From: an uncultured Tenacibaculum sp.
GTDB lineage: Bacteria > Bacteroidota > Bacteroidia > Flavobacteriales > Flavobacteriaceae
Assembly (NCBI GenBank): GCA_937922085.1
Contig: CAKZVD010000038.1
Span: 1-64,000, forward strand
Direction: 5' to 3'
DNA length: 64,000 nt
In this document: positions 34,853 to 43,967 of the stretch, piece by piece
Layout of the letters: each line of letters opens with the position of its first letter
How positions within the stretch are numbered: position 1 is the first letter of the stretch
Program-made: the position numbers and the translations under genes
The notes under the pieces: model-generated
Told to the model about the DNA's origin: nothing
What the model saw: only the letters and a program-made list of their open reading frames with translations
Database searches by the model: none

Positions 34853-36127
34853 ATGAAATTATTTTTTTTAAAAATAACAGTTTTGTTAATATTAATATTT
34901 ACAAGTTGTAAAGAGAATGATGAACTTATTGAAGCATCAATTTCAAAAACTGAGTTTGCGAGCCCACTTTCATCTCAAAAAAGAACATCACCTGTTAAGG
35001 AATGGAAAATAGATGATGTAATGAAAGAAAATGGAGAAACATTTAAAGAAGCACTTAAAACTATAATCGGTTATGAAGACTTTAAAGAGAAAGACGCTAT
35101 AGTATTAGGAGAAAAATTTTATCATATAGATGGAAAATTACTAATAGAAAAAAAAGTTAATATAATAGGAAAAGGGCAAACAAAAACAATACTTTTTCAA
35201 AACAAACCTTCATCAAGTATAATGAAAAATTCAGTATTTATTGTTTGCCATGCAGAGGGTATTACTTTTAAAAATTTAACAATAAGTGCAGATAATAAAT
35301 CGAATAAAGCTGTTATTGTAAATAAAAGGTTAGTAGAATTTAATAATGTAAGATTTCTTAAATCAAAATGGGGGATTTTTTCTAATTTTAATATAGGAGG
35401 GTTGAAAGTTTTGAATTGTTATTTTACAAAATCAATTACTTTTAGAGGAATTGCTTTTAATAGTGATACATCAAAAGAGAATGTAAAAGAAATGAGTCAA
35501 ATCCGTATAGAAGGAACTGTATTTGAAGGAAAGCAACCTTCAACAGGCTCCCCAAAATTTGCTATTTCTATAGATGCTGGTAATGAAGCAAGTAATGATA
35601 ATTCAGTTGTGATAGATATGAGAGGAATGTTAATTCAAAAATGTACTTTTAAAGAAGACTTTGGTGGAGGTATCGCATTCGCACAAGTAAAGAATGTAAA
35701 TATTATTGATAATGATTTTTTTGCCAATAAAGAACAAAAAAGAAATGCAATCCATTTAGAAGATACAAGTTCAAATATTAATATTTTAAATAACGAGTTT
35801 ACTTGTAATACGTCAAAAGAAGGAAAACCACTTATTTTTATTGGATCTAGTGAGAGAACTATTTTAGAAGACGGTTGTAAGAATATTTATATAAGAGGAA
35901 ATATATTTGAAGGAAAGTGTCAACGATTAATACAAGGTGAAAGAGCACAGTCTGTTAATATATCTCATAATAAAATGTGTAAGATGGATACGTTTGAAGG
36001 TGTAAAGATTAATTTTTATAATATTAATGATAAGATTTTTATACCAACTTCTGGTAGTAATGTAAATGAATGTGTTAGTTACCAGGTTAGGAATCTAAAT
36101 AGGAAGGAAACTAAATACCCTAAATAA
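34853..36127 (+). CDS. Right-handed beta-helix lipoprotein, copy 2
   Basis: 424 residues, paralogue of the preceding gene: the same lipobox (IFTSCKENDELIE), the same start of the mature domain (SPVKEWKIDDVMK...TFKEALKTII), and matching rungs GITFKNLTISADNKSNKAV, DFGGGIAFAQVKNVNIIDN, NAIHLEDTSSNINILNNEF and IFIGSSERTILEDGCKN. The two share most positions, so this is a fairly recent tandem duplication. Predicted surface or periplasmic lipoprotein acting on a carbohydrate; substrate unknown. Confidence 0.8.
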   Translation: MKLFFLKITVLLILIFTSCKENDELIEASISKTEFASPLSSQKRTSPVKEWKIDDVMKENGETFKEALKTIIGYEDFKEKDAIVLGEKFYHIDGKLLIEKKVNIIGKGQTKTILFQNKPSSSIMKNSVFIVCHAEGITFKNLTISADNKSNKAVIVNKRLVEFNNVRFLKSKWGIFSNFNIGGLKVLNCYFTKSITFRGIAFNSDTSKENVKEMSQIRIEGTVFEGKQPSTGSPKFAISIDAGNEASNDNSVVIDMRGMLIQKCTFKEDFGGGIAFAQVKNVNIIDNDFFANKEQKRNAIHLEDTSSNINILNNEFTCNTSKEGKPLIFIGSSERTILEDGCKNIYIRGNIFEGKCQRLIQGERAQSVNISHNKMCKMDTFEGVKINFYNINDKIFIPTSGSNVNECVSYQVRNLNRKETKYPK

Positions 36128-36190
36128 TAACTTATAGTATATTATAAGTTATGAGTCCTCAAATTGATGATAATAGAATCTTTTTGAGGA
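36127..36190. terminator. Two hairpins between convergent genes
   Basis: ATAACTTATA/TATAAGTTAT (36127-36152) and TCCTCAAA/TTTGAGGA (36156-36190) lie between the beta-helix gene and the HsdR_N gene, which are convergent. They probably terminate both. Confidence 0.6.
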
Positions 36191-36193
36191 TTC

Positions 36194-36649
36194 TTATTTA
36201 GAATTTGTTAAGAATAATGGAATTTCTTTTAAAAAAACATAGGTTTCTTTTTCTTTATCTAAGACGCAGGTATAATGATCTAAACCATTAGTAACGATTA
36301 ATAAATTAGCATTTAATTTTAAATTATATCGAGCAATTTGATCAAATGTATCTTGAGTTATCTTAATACTAGGAGCTTTACATTCTACAATAATATTAGG
36401 TGTTCCGTCTGATGCAAAAATTAAAATATCACTTCTTTTCTTTAAATTGTTAATAGTAAGCTGTTTTTCAATAGCAATAAGAGAAACAGGGTATTTTTTT
36501 TCTTCAATTAAAAACTTTACAAAATGTTGACGTACCCATTCCTCTGGAGTTAACACGATATATTTTTTTCTTAATTCATCAAAAATAAGGGTATGTTTTT
36601 CACTATTTTTGATTTTGAAAGAATACGTTGGAAGATTTAATTTTTGCAT
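36194..36649 (-). CDS. HsdR N-terminal-like PD-(D/E)XK nuclease protein
   Basis: 151 residues consisting only of the N-terminal nuclease domain of type I restriction HsdR subunits: Asp74 in KRSDILIF and Glu89/Lys91 in NIIVECKAP form the PD-(D/E)XK triad, and Gln103 lies on the following helix. There are no HsdS, HsdM or helicase parts. In Bacteroidetes this stand-alone domain is regularly divergent from holA, as here, which argues for a housekeeping DNA-metabolism role rather than restriction. A TATTTTTG box ends four bases before its ATG. Confidence 0.85.
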   Translation of the reverse strand: MQKLNLPTYSFKIKNSEKHTLIFDELRKKYIVLTPEEWVRQHFVKFLIEEKKYPVSLIAIEKQLTINNLKKRSDILIFASDGTPNIIVECKAPSIKITQDTFDQIARYNLKLNANLLIVTNGLDHYTCVLDKEKETYVFLKEIPLFLTNSK

Positions 36650-36653
36650 TATT

Positions 36654-36661
36654 CAAAAATA
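36654..36661 (-). promoter_or_regulatory. -7 box of the HsdR_N gene
   Basis: TATTTTTG on the - strand, followed by AATA and the ATG at 36649. The spacing is the same as at uvrB, implying a leaderless or near-leaderless mRNA. Confidence 0.45.
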
Positions 36662-36690
36662 CTAAATCTTTCAATTATTTAATTAGAATA

Positions 36691-37692
36691 ATGAACGAGG
36701 TAAAGCAAATTGTTGACGATATTAAAAATGGAAATTTAAAACCTATTTATTTTTTAATGGGAGAAGAACCTTATTATATCGATCAAATTTCTAATTATAT
36801 TGAAAATAATGTGTTAGATGAGTCTGAAAAAGGGTTTAATCAAACAGTAATGTATGGTAGAGATGTATCTGTAGATGAAATTGTAGCTTCTGCTAAACGA
36901 TTCCCTATGATGTCAGAACATCAGGTGATTATAGTAAAAGAGGCACAAGATTTAAGTAGGACAATTGACAAGTTAGAAACTTATGCAGAAAACCCACAGC
37001 CTTCAACAATACTCGTATTTAATTATAAATATAAAAAACTAGATAAAAGAAAGAAATCATATAAAGCAATAGCTAAAAAAGGGTTGATTTTTGAAAGTAA
37101 GAAATTATATGAAAACCAAGTAGGAGATTGGATTAGACGTGTTTTAGGAGGGAAGAAATATACCATAGAACCAAAAGCAACTCAAATGTTGGTAGAGTTT
37201 TTAGGAACCGATTTAAGCAAGATAAGCAACGAATTAGATAAACTTACTTCTGTTTTACCTAAGGAAACTATTATAAGTCCTAATCATATAGAAGAAAATA
37301 TAGGGATTTCTAAAGATTTTAATAATTTTGAATTGCGTAAATCTGTAGGAAATAAAAATATTGTAAAGGCAAATAGGATTATTATATATTTTAGTCAAAA
37401 TCCTAAAAAGAATCCTTTAGTAATGACAATTTCGTTGTTGAATAGTTTTTTTACACAATTATTATCATACCACGGATTAAAAGATAAATCTAAAGCATCA
37501 GTAGCAAGAACTTTAGGAATAAGCCCATATTTTGTGGACGATTATGTATCTGCTTCTAAAAATTACCCAATGAGAAAAGTATCTCAAGTAATCGGTTTAT
37601 TAAGAGATGCAGATGTAAAAAGTAAAGGGGTAGGAGCAAATCAATCTCATGAAGATATTTTGAAAGAATTGATATTTAAAATATTACACTAA
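36691..37692 (+). CDS. holA: DNA polymerase III subunit delta
   Basis: 333 residues: the clamp-loader delta subunit that opens the sliding clamp. KPIYFLMGEEPYYIDQIS near the start, the YNQTVMYGRD-type segment (FNQTVMYGRDVSVDEIVASAKRFPMMSEHQVIIVKEAQ), and the C-terminal collar domain are recognisable. The frame is open 21 codons further upstream, but those overlap the divergent gene's promoter, and MNEVKQIVDDI at 36691 is the family-like start. Confidence 0.9.
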   Translation: MNEVKQIVDDIKNGNLKPIYFLMGEEPYYIDQISNYIENNVLDESEKGFNQTVMYGRDVSVDEIVASAKRFPMMSEHQVIIVKEAQDLSRTIDKLETYAENPQPSTILVFNYKYKKLDKRKKSYKAIAKKGLIFESKKLYENQVGDWIRRVLGGKKYTIEPKATQMLVEFLGTDLSKISNELDKLTSVLPKETIISPNHIEENIGISKDFNNFELRKSVGNKNIVKANRIIIYFSQNPKKNPLVMTISLLNSFFTQLLSYHGLKDKSKASVARTLGISPYFVDDYVSASKNYPMRKVSQVIGLLRDADVKSKGVGANQSHEDILKELIFKILH

Positions 37693-37706
37693 TTTAATTT
37701 TTTATC

Positions 37707-38159
37707 ATGAAAAACATCTTTACAAAGCAAGTTACAGAGGGAATTATTGAGAGAATTAATAATTTAACATCAGAAAGTAAACCAATATGGGGAAAGATGC
37801 ATATTGCGCAAATGCTTGCCCATTGTGCAGTAACTTATGAAGGAGTTTATACAGATAAATTTCCTAAGCCTAATGCATTTGTAAAGTTCATGTTAAAACT
37901 ATTTGTTAAAAAACAGGTAGTTTCTGAAAAGGCATATCCTAAAAATGGAAGAACGGCACCTCAGTTTTTAATTACAGATGAGCGTAATTTTGAAACAGAA
38001 AAACAAAAGTTAGTAGATTATATAGTGAAAACTCAAGAATTAGGAGAAGATTACTTTGATGGGAAAGAATCACATTCTTTTGGTAAACTAACAAAACAAG
38101 AGTGGAGCAATTTATTCTATAAACACTTAGATCACCACTTAAATCAATTTGGAGTTTAA
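37707..38159 (+). CDS. DUF1569 (DinB-like) protein
   Basis: 150 residues of the DUF1569 family, a four-helix bundle related to DinB/YfiT metal-binding proteins. His residues in HIAQMLAHCAVTYEG and in the closing YKHLDHHLNQF could form the metal site. It lies 14 bases after holA and probably shares its transcript. The function is unknown. Confidence 0.85.
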   Translation: MKNIFTKQVTEGIIERINNLTSESKPIWGKMHIAQMLAHCAVTYEGVYTDKFPKPNAFVKFMLKLFVKKQVVSEKAYPKNGRTAPQFLITDERNFETEKQKLVDYIVKTQELGEDYFDGKESHSFGKLTKQEWSNLFYKHLDHHLNQFGV

Positions 38160-38204
38160 GAAATAAAAAATCCTCTTTTAAAAGAGGATTTTTTATTTCT
38201 TAAA
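38155..38204. terminator. 50-base perfect palindromic terminator
   Basis: A perfect palindrome centred between 38179 and 38180 (arms of 25 bases, core TCCTCTTTT/AAAAGAGGA). It contains the TAA stop of the DUF1569 gene and lies between convergent genes, so it should terminate in both directions. Confidence 0.85.
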
Positions 38205-38235
38205 TTTTTTGAATTTATATTCAAAAATCATTCTA

Positions 38236-38604
38236 TTAAAAACGGGTTAATATAATAAGTATTATTGTTATGCTAGCAGGTAAAGTCTGAACAAAGAAAA
38301 TTTTCTTTGAAGCTGTTAATGCTCCATAAATTCCGGCAATAGCAACACAACTTAAGAAAAATAAAGAAACATTAGTTTTCCATTCTATATTCTCTATTAA
38401 AAAAGACCAAATTAAACCAGCAGCTAAAAAACCATTATATAAACCTTGATTTGCAGCCATGGTTTTAGTTTTAGGGAATAAATCATCAGGAAAGTGTTTA
38501 AAAACTTTTCTTCCTCTAGTTTCCCAAGCAAACATTTCAAACCATAAAATATAAAGGTGTATTATGGTTATTAGTCCTATAAGAATGTTTATTGTTAAAA
38601 TCAT
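38236..38604 (-). CDS. DUF1304 membrane protein
   Basis: 122 residues with four membrane segments. The family signature LYILWFEMFAWETRGRKVF and the segment AANQGLYNGFLAAGLIW are present. DUF1304 proteins are small integral membrane proteins of unknown function. Confidence 0.85.
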   Translation of the reverse strand: MILTINILIGLITIIHLYILWFEMFAWETRGRKVFKHFPDDLFPKTKTMAANQGLYNGFLAAGLIWSFLIENIEWKTNVSLFFLSCVAIAGIYGALTASKKIFFVQTLPASITIILIILTRF

Positions 38605-38665
38605 TATATATTATTTGATATTTTAATTTATTTAGAGTTTTATTTTGAACGATATATCAAATATT

Positions 38666-38947
38666 TTAGACACCTCGGAGTAAGAATTCAAATAGTTGTT
38701 GGTAGTCTATTATAGCTAATAAGAAAGGAAAAACAAAAATTATAAAACTGATGTAGTTATATATTTTGTTTGTTTTTTTTGAATTGATAATCAAAATCAA
38801 AAATATGTACAAGATTAAATAATATAGAAATAAAAAACCAAATGCCACACTAACATATGGAGTATACCCTCCCATTGAAAGACAAATAATAATGAGTATG
38901 AAAAATATTAATAATAATATCTGTGAGGCAGTTTTTATTTTATTCAT
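38666..38947 (-). CDS. Small membrane protein, unknown
   Basis: 93 residues with three membrane segments (about 9-27, 33-53 and 64-80) and little polar sequence between them. No family recognised. It lies on the same strand as the DUF1304 gene, 61 bases upstream, and may be cotranscribed. Confidence 0.55.
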   Translation of the reverse strand: MNKIKTASQILLLIFFILIIICLSMGGYTPYVSVAFGFLFLYYLILYIFLILIINSKKTNKIYNYISFIIFVFPFLLAIIDYQQLFEFLLRGV

Positions 38948-39010
38948 TTGAAATAATCTAATAAGGATGATTTATTTGTCACAAATGTGTGGTGATACTC
39001 TGATGTCATT

Positions 39011-39955
39011 TTAATTTATAGGAATCTTTATACGGTATTCTTTTTTAGTACTATTATTTAATTTAGTGTCTCGTAACCAAGGATTCACTATTTTTAATTC
39101 TTTATAGGTAGTATTGTATTGTTTTGCAAAATCAGCTAAATCATTTATGGGCGAATCAATAACAATTTCTCTTACCTCAGGAAAAGTATATAAATCTTCT
39201 TGATCATAAATGAAACCATATTTTTCTGGATTTGACATGATTTCTTTTAAGGCTAATATTCGAAAAACATATCTACCAGTTTCAGGGTTTAACAATAAAT
39301 CATAATAACTAGAAACTTTTTGTTCACGCAAACGCTGAGATATTCTTCCACTACCAGCATTATAGGCAGCAGCAGCTAAAGTCCAACTTTTAAATTTAGC
39401 TTTAGCTCTTTTTAAATAATCAGCAGCAACCTTGGTAGATAGCTTTAAGTTATAACGTTCGTCTACATTTTTATTTACTTCTAAACCATATTCTCTACCA
39501 GTTTTAGGCATAAAATGCCAATAACCTGCAGCTCCTTTATAGGATGGAACCTGTATTAATGCGCTTTCAGCGACACACAAGTATTTAAAATCATCAGGTA
39601 AATTATATTCTTGTAGTAAAGGTTCTATTAAAGGAAAAAACTTATTAGCTCTTTTCATAAGTAACAAACCATTAGATTGCCAATAGGTATTTACTAATAG
39701 CTCTCTATCTAAACGTTCACGAACATCGGCTTTACTAAGCGGTACTTCTTCCCCAGCAAATTCAATGTAATCTGGTAATTTAACAGCTTTAACCTCGTAA
39801 GTTTTACTAACATTTTTAGTTACAATACTAGTGTCTTTTTTTATTTGAATGCTATTTTCAACAGTATTTTGTTCAGGTTTTGCTAAATTAAGAAGCAAAA
39901 AGCCAAAAATTAAAAGACTTACTATAATTAGTGTACGTAAAAAAAATGGTTTCAT
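39011..39955 (-). CDS. Membrane-anchored lytic transglycosylase (MltD-like)
   Basis: 314 residues. An N-terminal membrane anchor (about 7-24) and a linker are followed by an SLT domain with catalytic Glu130 in YLCVAESALIQVP, GAAGYWHFMPKTGREYGL and AAAAYNAGSGRISQRL. The C-terminal stretch (ADFAKQYNTTYKELKIVNPWL) resembles a LysM repeat. It cleaves peptidoglycan glycan strands to form anhydro-muropeptides, acting in the periplasm. A hydrolase and a lipoprotein follow upstream on the same strand. Confidence 0.88.
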   Translation of the reverse strand: MKPFFLRTLIIVSLLIFGFLLLNLAKPEQNTVENSIQIKKDTSIVTKNVSKTYEVKAVKLPDYIEFAGEEVPLSKADVRERLDRELLVNTYWQSNGLLLMKRANKFFPLIEPLLQEYNLPDDFKYLCVAESALIQVPSYKGAAGYWHFMPKTGREYGLEVNKNVDERYNLKLSTKVAADYLKRAKAKFKSWTLAAAAYNAGSGRISQRLREQKVSSYYDLLLNPETGRYVFRILALKEIMSNPEKYGFIYDQEDLYTFPEVREIVIDSPINDLADFAKQYNTTYKELKIVNPWLRDTKLNNSTKKEYRIKIPIN

Positions 39956-39972
39956 ATATTTTTGTGTTGAAT

Positions 39973-40635
39973 TTAATAATTACAATGTTGTTCTAGAATT
40001 TTCGAAATAGTTTTAGCTTTATTTAATATCATGATATGCGTGCCATTTTCTATTTCGATAGATTCTTTTATATTTTTAATAGGAAAGATTTCATCTTTAT
40101 TTCCGTGTATATGAATTAGACCTTCTAATTCATAATCTTGACTCCAATTTAATAAATTATGTATTGCCCATTGAAGATAGTTTGCATCTCTAACAGATAA
40201 ATACATTTTGTATAATTCAGCTCTCTTTTTTAAATAGTCTCCCCAAAAAAGATGTTCATAATCTTCTAAGTTTTGAACAACTTTGGTTGGGAACAATTTA
40301 TAGGCTTTAGTTTTTTTAGCAAGTTTTAAACGATTTGGTAATTCGTTATTACTTTTTATACTTGAAATGATAATAACTTTTTTACTATTAATTACTTTAC
40401 TCATTTCTTGTGCCATAATACCACCAAAAGAAACACCAATTAATATGCCATTTTTATGCTCAATGCTTTCACACATTCTTTTTGCATAACTTTCTATAGA
40501 TTCGTTTATAGAAAGCGGTAGAATCCAATCTAAAAAATGAAGTTCATAAAGGTCTTCAGGTAAAATTAGATGCTCAAATATTTTTGTATTGGCAGCTAAA
40601 CCTGGTACAAAATACAAGTGCGTTTTCTCTTTCAT
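39973..40635 (-). CDS. Small alpha/beta hydrolase
   Basis: 220 residues. LYFVPGLAANTKIF (oxyanion region), the nucleophile elbow GVSFGG, the acid in HGNKDEIFP and the terminal NGTHIMI His complete an alpha/beta-hydrolase triad. There is no signal peptide. It lies 12 bases from the lipoprotein gene and 17 from the transglycosylase, so the three may form an operon. Substrate unknown. Confidence 0.8.
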   Translation of the reverse strand: MKEKTHLYFVPGLAANTKIFEHLILPEDLYELHFLDWILPLSINESIESYAKRMCESIEHKNGILIGVSFGGIMAQEMSKVINSKKVIIISSIKSNNELPNRLKLAKKTKAYKLFPTKVVQNLEDYEHLFWGDYLKKRAELYKMYLSVRDANYLQWAIHNLLNWSQDYELEGLIHIHGNKDEIFPIKNIKESIEIENGTHIMILNKAKTISKILEQHCNY

Positions 40636-40647
40636 ATTTTTTGTTAT

Positions 40648-41406
40648 TTATTCAAATAATTTTTTATCTAAAAGTATTCCTTCTAGGTATTCATGAATAT
40701 CCATTAAAGATTCGGGTACATCATCATTCCATAAACGAATATGAACTTGTTTTCCTTTTAAAACGATATAAGTACTTCCTAAATCCATAACCTTAGGGTT
40801 ATCATATGTTTCTTTAAATGAAGAAGTATCATTAGATTTTAATTTCTCATTTAAAGTTTTAAGTTCTTCATCAGTTAACTTAAATTCTTTAACTCCTTTT
40901 TCAGTAACATATTGTTTTCCTTCAAATGTAACATTCCCTTTCTTATCAACAACTACATCGTATACAGGGCAATCTCCCATACAACTTGTTTTTTGAATAG
41001 AAATAAGTGTGCTTTTTTCTTTTTCAATTAATTTATCTGCGGCTTCTTTTGAATTGCTTACTACAGATTTAAATGGACCAGAAGTTTTAAAACGATCGAT
41101 CCAAAAATCTTTTTTTCCTTTAGGAACTTCTATTAAAGCTATTTTAGAAGTAGCTTCATCTAAGATCATTTCTTTCCATTTTAAACCACTATTTGTAATC
41201 ATAGCTTTAGCAGTTTCAGCTGCTTTAGGATTTTTTAAAACAACTAATAGTAAGTTTTCAGCTTCTTCTACTTTTGGTTTTACGATTTCTTTAGTTTTTT
41301 TTGGAGGAGTAGTATTTTTAGTTTCTTCGTTCTTTGTTTCTATTTTATCTTTAGGAGCGCCACAACTTAACGCTAATAAAAAAAGAGAGATACATAATGT
41401 TTTCAT
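40648..41406 (-). CDS. DUF6438 lipoprotein
   Basis: 252 residues with a lipoprotein signal (ISLFLLALSCGAPKD, Cys near residue 15). A Lys/Glu/Thr-rich linker follows, then a domain of about 90 residues and a C-terminal DUF6438 domain marked by ISIQKTSCMGDCPVYDVVVDKKGNVTFEG. ATG 41406 was chosen over 41421 because the signal peptide then has the normal length. Function unknown; probably periplasmic or outer-membrane anchored. Confidence 0.75.
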   Translation of the reverse strand: MKTLCISLFLLALSCGAPKDKIETKNEETKNTTPPKKTKEIVKPKVEEAENLLLVVLKNPKAAETAKAMITNSGLKWKEMILDEATSKIALIEVPKGKKDFWIDRFKTSGPFKSVVSNSKEAADKLIEKEKSTLISIQKTSCMGDCPVYDVVVDKKGNVTFEGKQYVTEKGVKEFKLTDEELKTLNEKLKSNDTSSFKETYDNPKVMDLGSTYIVLKGKQVHIRLWNDDVPESLMDIHEYLEGILLDKKLFE

Positions 41407-41501
41407 TGTATAGTTTTTCAAAGTTAATTCGATTTTTAATCTTAATATTAAATATAATAAATGAAATTATATATTTAGTTACTAAATATAGGAGTTACAA
41501 T

Positions 41502-42836
41502 TTAATTAACAGCGATATTATTTTCAAAGTTAAAGCGAACTAATCCATCTTCATCAATATTAGTAAGCTTTACTTTATGTAATGTGTTTACCAATGAAGG
41601 ATTCCAAGGGGTTTTTACTTTTACATAATTTTCTGTGAATCCATGAATGTAACCTTCTTTATTTTCACTTTCAAATAAAACTGAAGATGTGTTTGTTAGC
41701 TGACTTTCATAAAAAGCTCTACGTTTTTTTACTGATAATCCACGTAACATTTTGCTACGTTTTGTTCTAACATTTTTAGGAACCACTCCTTCCATAAGAA
41801 CAGCTTCAGTATTTGCTCTTTCAGAATATGTAAACACATGTAAATAAGAAATATCTAATTCAGATAAATAATTATAGGTTTCTAAAAATAATTCATCTGT
41901 TTCACCAGGAAAACCAACAATAACATCAACACCTATACAAGCATTTGGCATTACTTCTTTTATTCTTTGAACTCTATTTGTATATGTTTGACGTAAATAG
42001 CGACGCTTCATTTTTTTTAATAGTACATCGCTACCAGATTGAAGCGGAATGTGAAAATGAGGAACAAATGTTTCAGAATTAGCAACAAAATTAATCGTTT
42101 CATCTTTTAGCAAGTTAGGTTCTATAGATGATATACGTAAACGATGAATTCCATCTACTTTATCCAATTCCTTAACCAGTTCTAAAAAAGTATGTTCATG
42201 TTTCTTATTTCCAAATTCACCTTTACCATAATCACCAATATTAACTCCTGTTAATACAATTTCCTTAATTCCTTTTTTAGAAATTTCAGAGGCATTTTTT
42301 AAAACATTTTCTAAAGTATCACTTCTAGAGATTCCTCTTGCTAAAGGAATAGTACAGTAGGTACATTTATAATCGCAACCATCTTGTACTTTTAAAAAGG
42401 CACGAGTTCTGTCTCCTATAGAGTACGAACCAACATAAAAATCAGCATCTTCAATTTCACAAGAATGTACTTCTCCTGTAGTATTCTTAGTTAAATCATT
42501 TATATAACTGGTTACATTAAACTTTTCAGTAGCACCTAAAACTAAATCAACACCATCAATAGCAACCAATTCTTCCGGTTTTAATTGCGCATAACATCCA
42601 ACAGCAATTAAAAAAGCTTCTTCATTTTGTTTTAAAGCAGATTTCACAATCGTTTTAAAACGTTTATCAGCATTTTCAGTAACAGAGCAAGTGTTTATAA
42701 CATATATATCTGCTTTTTCTTCAAATTCAACTCTATTAAAACCTTCGTTTACAAAATTACGAGCAATTGTTGAAGTTTCAGAGAAATTAAGCTTACAACC
42801 TAAGGTGTAAAAAGCTACTTTTTTTTCCGCATTCAT
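41502..42836 (-). CDS. mtaB: tRNA t6A37 methylthiotransferase MtaB
   Basis: 444 residues. An N-terminal UPF0004 domain (FYTLGCKLNFSETS, INTCSVTENAD and VGCYAQLKPEEL provide the cluster cysteines), a radical SAM domain with CDYKCTYCTIPLARG, and a C-terminal TRAM domain. It adds the methylthio group to t6A37 of tRNA; Sua5/YrdC at 29.7 kb makes the precursor for the same base. The upstream open extension (19 codons) is ignored because the family starts at MNAEKKVAFYTLGCK and a promoter box lies inside that extension. Confidence 0.92.
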   Translation of the reverse strand: MNAEKKVAFYTLGCKLNFSETSTIARNFVNEGFNRVEFEEKADIYVINTCSVTENADKRFKTIVKSALKQNEEAFLIAVGCYAQLKPEELVAIDGVDLVLGATEKFNVTSYINDLTKNTTGEVHSCEIEDADFYVGSYSIGDRTRAFLKVQDGCDYKCTYCTIPLARGISRSDTLENVLKNASEISKKGIKEIVLTGVNIGDYGKGEFGNKKHEHTFLELVKELDKVDGIHRLRISSIEPNLLKDETINFVANSETFVPHFHIPLQSGSDVLLKKMKRRYLRQTYTNRVQRIKEVMPNACIGVDVIVGFPGETDELFLETYNYLSELDISYLHVFTYSERANTEAVLMEGVVPKNVRTKRSKMLRGLSVKKRRAFYESQLTNTSSVLFESENKEGYIHGFTENYVKVKTPWNPSLVNTLHKVKLTNIDEDGLVRFNFENNIAVN

Positions 42837-42857
42837 TCTTGTACATTTAAGCAATTG

Positions 42858-42865
42858 CAAAAATA
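42858..42865 (-). promoter_or_regulatory. -7 box of mtaB
   Basis: TATTTTTG on the - strand, 21 bases before the ATG at 42836; perfect TAnnTTTG match. It lies in the short gap to the divergent GNAT gene. Confidence 0.5.
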
Positions 42866-42873
42866 CAATATTT

Positions 42874-43383
42874 ATGAGTTTTGTTTCTAACAATTTTCCC
42901 TTTCATACCAAACGTCTTTTTATTAGAAAATTAGAATTATCAGATGTTAGTGAATTGTATAAACTAGAGAGTAAAAAAGAAGTTGTACAGTATGTAACAG
43001 GAAAGGTGTTAACTTATAAAGAAACGGAAGAAAAGTTAAAAATGTGGTTAGAAACATTTGATTATGAAAATGGATTTGGCCCACAGGCAATTTTTTTAAA
43101 AGAAGAGAAAGAATTTATAGGTATCTGTGGAATTCTAGAAAATGATGAGATAGGGTATCGATTTTTACCTAATTATTGGAAAAAAGGATTTGGAACAGAG
43201 ATTTTAGATTGGCTTATTTTATATGCTAGAAATTTAGGTTTAGAAAAGTTGATAGCAGAAGTAGTAAAAGAAAATAAAGGGTCTTTAAAGCTACTAGAAA
43301 ACTACGGGTTTGATATTGTAAAAGAACAATATTGTAAAAATACAGGGCAACCAGAATTCGTTATGAAATTAGAATTAAAATAA
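42874..43383 (+). CDS. GNAT acetyltransferase (RimJ/RimL type), copy 1
   Basis: 169 residues. The acetyltransferase_3 pattern is present: FHTKRLFIRKLELSDVSELYKLES, IGYRFLPNYWKKGFGTEILDWLI (acetyl-CoA pyrophosphate loop) and NKGSLKLLENYGF. It could acetylate a protein N-terminus or a small amine. Fourteen bases separate it from a second, similar gene. Confidence 0.88.
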   Translation: MSFVSNNFPFHTKRLFIRKLELSDVSELYKLESKKEVVQYVTGKVLTYKETEEKLKMWLETFDYENGFGPQAIFLKEEKEFIGICGILENDEIGYRFLPNYWKKGFGTEILDWLILYARNLGLEKLIAEVVKENKGSLKLLENYGFDIVKEQYCKNTGQPEFVMKLELK

Positions 43384-43396
43384 GAAGAATGAAATT

Positions 43397-43897
43397 ATGA
43401 TTTTTGAAACAGAAAGACTAGAAGTAAGAAAACTTAGAGTAACAGACATTCATCCGTTTTTTGAGTTAGAGAGTAATCCTGAAGTACTACAATACGCAAC
43501 AGGGGAAATAAAAACATTACAAGAATGCGAAAAAGAATTAGAAGATCTTATAAATAAATATGAGAAAGAAAATAATGATTTTTGGATATATGCTATTGTT
43601 CGTAAATCGGATAGAGAGTTTATAGGTACTTTAGCACTTGTTAAAGATGAAGAGAAAAATGATGAGATCGGATATCGATTTATTCAACGATTTTGGGGCA
43701 AAGGGTATGCAACAGAAATATGTAAAGAATTAATTGTTTACTGTAAATCTATAGGAATGAGAAAAATAATAGGATGTGTAGTTAATGAAAATATAGCCTC
43801 TGCCAAAATTTTAGAAAAACTCAGTTTTGTAAAAACAAAAACATTTGTGAGTAAAGATATAGGATTACCTGAAACAAAATATGAACTGAATTTGTAA
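43397..43897 (+). CDS. GNAT acetyltransferase (RimJ/RimL type), copy 2
   Basis: 166 residues with the same plan as the previous gene: FETERLEVRKLRVTDIHPFFELESN, IGYRFIQRFWGKGYATEICKELI and NIASAKILEKLSF. The two are diverged tandem paralogues. Substrate unknown. Confidence 0.88.
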   Translation: MIFETERLEVRKLRVTDIHPFFELESNPEVLQYATGEIKTLQECEKELEDLINKYEKENNDFWIYAIVRKSDREFIGTLALVKDEEKNDEIGYRFIQRFWGKGYATEICKELIVYCKSIGMRKIIGCVVNENIASAKILEKLSFVKTKTFVSKDIGLPETKYELNL

Positions 43898-43932
43898 TCG
43901 GTGATCTAAACAAATTTTAAAAAAAGGAATCA

Positions 43933-43940
43933 TAACTTTG
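43933..43940 (+). promoter_or_regulatory. -7 box of the peptide-binding lipoprotein gene
   Basis: TAACTTTG is a perfect TAnnTTTG match 27 bases before the ATG at 43968. It overlaps a TTG that would give an alternative, less likely start. Confidence 0.5.
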
Positions 43941-43967
43941 CAAGGCTATACCATACATTTTATACTA

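Noticed and set aside
36194-36649. Type I restriction-modification system.
   Set aside because: Only the HsdR N-terminal domain is present, with no methylase, specificity or helicase subunit.
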